A stretch of 64,000 nt of DNA from Membranipora membranacea. Taxonomy: Eukaryota; Bryozoa; Gymnolaemata; Cheilostomatida; Membraniporidae. The DNA lies in the NCBI GenBank assembly GCA_914767715.1, contig OU612072.1:22196001-22260000 (forward strand), read 5' to 3'. Within the stretch, counting starts at the first letter, position 1, and each line of letters opens with the position of its first letter. A program made the position numbers and the translations under genes. This document shows positions 57,307 to 64,000 of this stretch, in pieces. The notes under the pieces are model-generated. The model made no database searches, had not been told where the DNA came from, and worked only from the letters and a program-made list of their open reading frames with translations.

Positions 57307-58210
57307 TGGTTATATGTAAGGGGATCATTGCAAGCAACTCTCCTAAAACAATATTATCACAATGTTGGCTATCAGGTATTGCGTTTTACGTTTAGGCCTA
57401 CGCTATGCTTTGACATTTTATGGTCCTATCTTCTTATGGTAGACAAGTTATAACAGTAGACATGATTGAAACTCCCAGCTACAGAGAGGATGTTCAGAAC
57501 AGAATATATTTTCATTGCAGAATCAGCCAAGTTCGTCGTCTGCAACTCCTCCCTCCTAGATGGCCCTAGACCTTTAACATGATTCTTTCTATTTTAAAAT
57601 AGTCTATTAAAATTATGAATGAAGCATGAATTGAATAAGCCTAGAACATGGACCCAAGAAACAACAACTGCAAAAGATTGCTATTAAAAGTAAGCTTCTT
57701 AATGCCTACTGTGGATCTATATAAGTGTTCACTGCTTGCTTAGATAATCATTGTTTGTTTTGTAAAATCTGCTACATACAACAAATTCACAGAGTCAGAA
57801 GTTGTCCTCCTCCAGCTAGGCTAGTAGGAAAAGCTACTTACCTCAGATCAGATCCACCACAGTGTCAACCATAACTGCGCCACATATATAAATATTTCAC
57901 TACAATCACCTCACCTCAAGACTGCACATATGTAGATAGCTCAATCTGGCTTGTTCTGCAGACAGTGCATGTATTTTTTCTTCACTCTTCAGCTTCAGCT
58001 TCAACTTTTCTTTTTCAATTGCAACACTCTTGGAATAGGAGATAAAAAATAACCCGGACTTTTTGTAACACATGATTTGATTGGCTGCATTATGATATGG
58101 AGTATTGGTATAAGTATTCTTGGAGAGAAAAAGTTAGTAGGGCACTCAGGATTACTTTATTATCACATCATTTGTGGTGTCTTTGACATTGGGAATCTAC
58201 TTCTTTAAAG

Positions 58211-61200
58211 ATGGTATGTGCTAGCAATTGCAATTTGATATAGCCCAATATAGAACCAGGCCTATGGAATTAAGGCCTGATAGTCATGAGAATGAAATGG
58301 TCATGAAGAAATGTTTGAAATGGAGCAGTTTTTTTTATTTTTACTTGCCAAGTAATAACATCTTAATTAATTTATAAATAGATTTTCTCCCTGCATATTT
58401 GTATAATAATCTTGTAGGGCAGTATGAATGGTTATTTGTATAATTCTGCCCTACCCATGTTAGGGTACTTGTAGGCATGGTGTGACTCAGCAGGTAGCCA
58501 CACAATGACTGATTTAACTGTGTGCATGATTTTCTATTCAACTTTACCTAAGCTAAGCGCTGACTAACTTACTTGAGTGAGTAGCATGATCACAGACAGT
58601 AACCCTACTCTCAGTACAGACTAGCTAAATAATAGCTCTCAATATTGATTGGCTCCAGTGAGCTTGTAAGCATTTCTATTGTCGAGGCGTCTTGCATCAA
58701 TCATACACTTGCGCATGAGCACCCAATCAATTCAGGGCGGTAATCTTTGCACCTTAGCACTTGGATTTATCCAAATGTGAGTTCTCAGACTGAAGAGTTG
58801 CCCTGTTCGCACTGGTTAAACATTAACTTTATGTGAAAAATGTAAATGTAATAGGTCAATGGGGCCAGTTTGTGACACTGTCGCTGCGGTGCAGAGTGAC
58901 TCGTATCGTAGAGTTGCTGCAGTGCGTAGAAGCTTTTATAGCCTCAGGGAGTATGCAGGCAAATTAACTGTCAGTACATCCTGGGCTGTGGTTGATGCAG
59001 GTTTTCCTGGTACATCATTGCCATTTATTAGGGTAGTTTTTTTTCAGGTCAATCAGTTCAACATTACACACTGTCTTTACAGATTGATTTAGTATATGGA
59101 TATGGTTTTCTTTTTGTTCATGACAACGTTCTGGTCAATATGAGACTGATAAGTCAAAAAATCACTCACGTTTCATCATAACTTGCCAGTACCATGAAAG
59201 TATGAAGTCATTGAGAATTATAGGGTAGTTTAGTACACCTGCATTCCTTTACCAGATCATATCATCAACAAAACAATTCTTATTTATGTCAGGTCTTCCT
59301 CACTTATAGCTTTAGTCATTCCTAAAATACACTATGCTATCTAGGCTTATAATTTGGACTGACCTTATTTCATCCTTGTATGGCTGACATTGATATCACT
59401 GATTATGCTTGCTGTTTCAGATTAGGTTTGTTCTGATACAGAACCGAGCTGGTAAGACACGTCTTGCTAAGTGGTATATGCACTTCGACGATGAGGCGAA
59501 ACAAAAATGTTTGAAGAAATTCACTCTGTTGTCACTGTGGGAGACGCCAAACACACAAACTTTGTAGAGGTAACTAACTCAGGTTCCTATTTAAACCTTC
59601 CATATATTATTATTGAGTTTGTTTAAAGAAGTTTTTTACAGAACATACCCGGTTTCAGTTTCTAACTTTCCTAAGTTTGTTTGAGTTACAGGAGCTCTAC
59701 AATATTTTTTTAATCTTACCTCAGTTGCATCAGACAAACATTCCAAGATCTATATGATACATGATTCCAGCTAAATTGGAATCAATCAGTCATCACACCT
59801 GTTATAAATAAGTGCCTGCACTCCATTCCCCAGTTGATAATTGCTCACAGTTAACACTGTTCTCACTTTCTCTCAAACTCTGAAACAATCCTACCAACAC
59901 AGAAAAGCATCTACATATTAAAGTAAGAATCAGGTTTGAATCATTCTAGAGTTCTCAGTGTTGTTTAGACCACTCTGTAAGGTCTATGAACTGTGGCCTA
60001 TTTGCAACCTATTTTCACTCACTCAAAGTTGAGATGAGAAGGTACTGAAAGGTGCTTTCTTAAGGATAAAATATACAATATAGTACCTTTTTAGTACCTT
60101 CTCATCTCAATTTTGTCTGAAAGTCAGGTGAAAATGGGCACAGGTAATGAGATTTATAGTAGGTTTCTAAATTAGACTGAGAACTCTAGAATCATATAAA
60201 AAATATGTTACATTCACAGTCACTTTAACTAAGCCTAGTCTAATCCATCGTCATACTTATAATTTTATCCATGCCAAACTACTAGCTCACTCTTTATCAT
60301 GTTACTCATGTCATGTTTTGTAGTTCAGGAGTTTTAAGATAGTATACTGACGATACGCCGGATTATTCTTCTGTGTATGTGTGGATACCGCCGACAACAG
60401 CTCTTAGCTTATCTTGAAGCCATACATAACTTTGTCGAGGTGCTCAACGAATAATTCTACAATGTCTTCGAACTAGATCTAGTCTTCAACTTTTATAAGG
60501 TAAGTCTTTTATTGGGAGAGGAGTAAAGTATTCGAAGGAGGAAAAGTTTCACACAGGCTTGAAATAGTCAAAAATATGGCTAGCTAACATTTAACTCAAA
60601 TTGGTTTCTTTATGATATTATCTACCGCCATCTCCGTGCCCAGACCAAAGCTAGCAAGAATTGGTGCTAGTTAACATGAAGACACTCCCGTCTAATCGAA
60701 GCCAAATTAAACTTTAGCTCATATTCATTTCTCTGGGTATCATGTAACTATTGCCGTTGCCAAATTGTTTGAAATCAGGAAAACTGAAAAACATTGTTGC
60801 TGTTATTTTAGAAAAAAAAAATGAACTGCACCCCCTGATCCAATCCTATTTATATTTACCTCACCATGATAATATGAGATGGACCCAAAGCTTTGAACAT
60901 AAGGTGTAATAAAAAATGACATTCAAAGACCATAAAAAAAGAACATCCCTGCCTAACTATAGCATATCCTCCAATAAACCTGAAACTATATGACAAAATA
61001 TCCCACACTCCCTCCTGATTTTTTTGGTTTTCTCTGACACATTTTGAACGACTATGTTTCTTTTGCCCAGTTCAACGTTTGGTTGCCTAGTTACTATAAT
61101 TCGGTTTGTCTTGAGAGTTGTGGGTTATCTTTGGTTGCACAAGACTTGTTATGCTTGCCTCTGGGCCAAATTGTATAAACAGACAAGGTGTAAGGTCACT

Positions 61201-61846
61201 TAGCCCGGTACTGGCATGTGAATCTTTAGACTGACCTCTCCCCTTACATGATAAACTGGCAGCTAAGTAGATAAAATTTACTGTTTAATTGTAGCCTAGA
61301 TTCAATCATGTAGATCTGCTTAATCTGACTCTATAGTTGTATATTTTTGAGGAAAGACATCCACTTTCATTGCCGTATTTTTTCGATGTGTAGTATCAGA
61401 CCACACAGAACTTATTTAGGCATGTTTATAGCGAAAGCGTAGAGTTTGGTATATTTACCTTTACGCACTATCAAATTGGAGTTGTCCACTCAAAAACAGT
61501 GGTTCAAGGAGTGAACAACTCCTGAATGATGCTAAATTATCTTTGAAATTCCACATTTTGTTTCTTAATCATGCTGATGATACTTGTTTGACCAACCTCA
61601 GACTTCTTAGTGAAATACTGTAACAATTTTTTCCATTATATCATTACATAAGGAATTACACCCCCTCCCCCTGCCAATTTTAAGGAGAAAGCTACTGTCA
61701 CTCACTTTTCATGTTACATATAACTTTTTGTCCTTTTACTGTAGGTGTACAGCGTGGTGGATGAGATGATTTTAGCAGGAGAAACTAGGGAGATGAGTCA
61801 AACCAAAGTACTAAACCAGCTCCTTATGCTCGGATCACTGGAATAA
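58211..61846 (+). pseudogene. AP2S1: AP-2 complex sigma subunit, copy C (most damaged)
   Basis: Exons: 58211-58213 (ATG), 59421-59569 ([15 protein letters not shown]), 60324-60499 and 61745-61846 (ends SLE, TAA). Defects: one base lost after caaaaa in exon 2 (near 59,508); CGA to TGA in the YRRY motif of exon 3; two extra bases after GACAACAGC; TAA after LNE; and several replacements in exon 4 (EMILAGETREMSQ). It shares the +2 frameshift and TAA with copy A, whereas copy B has +1 and TAG, which suggests A and C are closer relatives. Confidence 0.9.
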
Positions 61847-62476
61847 GTCTACTATACATCATCACTTATCTATAATACATAACGCAATTGTAATCTGGAT
61901 ATATAACTGTACCAGCAGGAAAACCTGGAGAATTCATCTTCTACTTATTCATTTGGTCCTTAGTTTTACTAGTTTGGAAATAGTTTTCTGAAATAAAAAA
62001 TGACTTTACTGGTTGAAGTCATGTCTTACTACTCATGTAGCTGAAAGTGGTTTTATGACATCAAAACTTCTTTCATCTTCATGTGTACTATGACTTGCGA
62101 TGTTTGGTTACTGATTCAAGTAGATTTAATGGTGGTTTTTTTTCCTCACTGGTCCCTGTAATATCATTCCATGGTGTAGCTGTTGGAAAAGCTGACAATT
62201 ATCATTAAACTCTAATATGACACATCTATTTGATGTAGGCTTTCAAGGTTGATTGTTCCAGCCCCCAGCACCCCCGGGTGTATACATCTCCTGTAATAGC
62301 CCCTCTGCCTACGGGTGTCAGGAAAATTCAGTGATGAGGTCGAATAATCTTGAAACATTATCATGTTATGTTATATTCTCACTTACTAGACGACTCATGA
62401 TAACAGAGCCAATTTAATTCATTAATTTGCTGCATTGTGGGAGTGTAGTTTTCATACACTGATTGTGTTCTTGTAG

Positions 62477-63909
62477 AATGTCAGGAAGGTACAGAATGAA
62501 AAGAGGAAGGTAACTCAGGCTCTCAAGTATATAAACTTTGCTATAGATAAGAGTAACATGATATTATTACCAGGCTCTGCTACTGTAACTCTGGAGGAGA
62601 TATTCGGACTTATCACTCTTATCACTGGTCTCATGTCTAATGAGGATGCCAGGTAAGTGAGGAACGGAGGCTTTAGGGGGCCTCAACACGGAATGGCAAC
62701 CTCAGGGTGCCTCAACATGATAAAGAATCAACCGTAGTTTGGTTCCGTGCAGCTAAAGCTTCGACAGTGAATTCAATGAAAAGTCAGATCATCAAGATGT
62801 GCAGCGCAGATAATGGAGCTGTTTGTTTCATAATTTATCAAGCTCTGATCTCAATTTTAAAAAAACCCGGTCAGGGAGGATTGCAGGCGTCTCTATCATT
62901 CACTGGTTAATGATGTCACTTCGCACCCTGAAACTCTGTCAAACCCTCTACCTCGCCACTCCCCTACAATCAGCCCCTAGCAGTTAACTTTGTTTAGGTC
63001 ACAATTAGAGCTGTTGTTGGTGGTTGGTAGTTGAATGCCATAAGTAAACCAGCAACCAGGAATAGACATGATCTCCTGAGACATGATAATTTTGTAACAG
63101 CAGGGGTTGTGCGATTACCTCCTCCTAGGGGTTAGAGTTAGGAGTTGTCTCTAACTCCCTGCCTCCAACACCCCAAACATTGATAAATGAAGATATGTTG
63201 TGTGTTTGGCAATTTACATATTGGCATGTCTAGTATAAGCTCTGCTATATTCTCTTGTTGCTATTTTGGTAGCGCATAGCTGACTTATTACCTACAGCAG
63301 GCATATAATGCTCTGGCTGAGCTCATAGAGTGGGCTGATGCCTTCATGCTCATGGATATAAAAACCCAACTAGATGTCGACAATGCAAAGTGAGTCAGGG
63401 TTCTCAGAACCCTGACTCACTTTGCATTGTTGACATCTAGTTTCCTCATCTACAGAACCCGGTTCTGTAGATGAGGAAACTTTTGCTTTTTTTGTAACTT
63501 GTAAGCAATGCAATAACGATTTGAGAATTGATATCCTTGATATACGAAGGTTCCTTATTAAAATTATTAGTCCTTCCTTAGTAGTTCCTTACTTTGGCTC
63601 TTGTTTTTGAAAGTCACAAATTAATATAACTGTATTATAACATCAGTTCAAAATGTTTGCTTTGCATTCCTTAGCTTCTAGTTATCCCAGGCGCCAATCA
63701 TTCCAACACATTGGATAAATTATATATCATACTGGTTGAAACTTCTAATTGCTTTCTACAATGACTTCCTTATGACAGGAGAGTGATACGAGGTATCGAG
63801 ACATCAGTAGATGACCTCACAGAGTTTACATGTGAAGTGGTATAATGTAGTTATGGGACCAGATAGTAAAACCTACCTACAAGCACCGCTGGCTCAGAGC
63901 GAGGATTTG
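62477..63909 (+). pseudogene. RAPGEF1: RAPGEF1 N-terminal helical domain exons, copy C
   Basis: Exons 62477-62652 (KVTQALKYINFAIDKSN), 63280-63389 (LTYYLQQAYNALAELIEWAD, with the Trp intact) and 63778-about 63909 (RGIETSVDDLTEF). The entry phase of the second exon does not fit the first without passing a TAG, so a boundary is unresolved. The third exon has the same apparent one-base frameshift as copy A, and is cut by a deletion at about 63,910 that fuses gaggatttgtc to the later cattaaagg. The window ends in the next exon. Confidence 0.7.
63368..63480. repeat. Double hairpin at the exon/intron border, copy C only
   Basis: First hairpin: 63368-63404 pairs with 63406-63442 (37-bp arms, one mismatch, 1-base loop) and covers the last bases of the RAPGEF1 exon and its donor. 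Second: 63440-63459 pairs perfectly with 63461-63480 (20-bp arms, 1-base loop). Copy A has the simple sequence without inversion. Confidence 0.95.
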
Positions 63910-64000
63910 TCATTAAAGGGGCAACTCCAACATAAAGCTACAATGAATGCGTTTTTATCCTTCTGTTTATAGGTGAGCACCTGTCGATTTGGATGATTTC

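Larger units (their letters stand above)
46652..64000. repeat. Segmental duplication, copy C
   Basis: Counterpart of copy A, beginning atataagtaaaaag. It lacks the LINE, the 229-bp element, the LTR element, the 307-bp MITE and the SINE of copy A, and has its own changes: insertion at 50,912-51,232, about 62 bp extra near 51,356-51,418, a deletion within PHAX exon 2, a double hairpin at 63,368 and a deletion at about 63,910. It continues past the window edge. Confidence 0.9.

Overview
This is animal (metazoan) nuclear DNA: AT-rich, with short GT..AG introns, tRNA-derived SINEs, a LINE fragment, an LTR element and many small foldback (MITE-like) elements. Three conserved animal genes can be recognised from their exons: RAPGEF1/C3G (a Rap1 exchange factor), PHAX (the snRNA/snoRNA export adaptor) and AP2S1 (the sigma subunit of the AP-2 clathrin adaptor). 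The exon sequences are close to the vertebrate proteins. Short introns and heavy copy-to-copy polymorphism would fit a sponge or another marine invertebrate, but the species cannot be named from the sequence.

The window is a mosaic of duplications. Copy A (1 to about 22,000) and copy C (46,652 to 64,000) start in register with an offset of 46,651 and match along their length apart from copy-specific insertions and deletions. Copy B (about 27,030 to 33,997) repeats only the PHAX-AP2S1 part. A further segment (24,612 to about 27,025) recurs at 34,000 to about 36,535. A small piece holding one exon plus foldback elements (8,584 to 9,811) recurs at 41,614 to 42,829 (copy D). Between them are 36,540-41,600 (little recognisable) and 43,240-46,650, which carries the best RAPGEF1 exons.

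The order within A and C is: the C-terminal half of RAPGEF1 on the minus strand, PHAX on the minus strand, AP2S1 on the plus strand (divergent from PHAX), then the N-terminal part of RAPGEF1 on the plus strand. The two RAPGEF1 parts face away from one another. Inverting the PHAX-AP2S1-RAPGEF1N block would restore one collinear gene, so the locus looks as if an inversion split RAPGEF1, followed by duplication. All three AP2S1 copies carry a frameshift and a stop at the same place. PHAX has its full exon set only in copy B.

The most unusual items are: (1) a RAPGEF1 exon whose 3' end is a tandem array of in-frame 51/54-bp units, each ending in a splice donor that alternates between GT and GC type; (2) copy-specific perfect palindromes, including one of 104 bp and a double hairpin exactly at an exon end; (3) a 2.4-kb LTR element with 590-bp LTRs, a 5-bp target duplication and one unrecognised ORF but no pol; (4) paired empty and filled sites showing recent insertions. 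Part of the duplication may be an assembly artefact (uncollapsed haplotypes), which must be excluded before biological conclusions are drawn.
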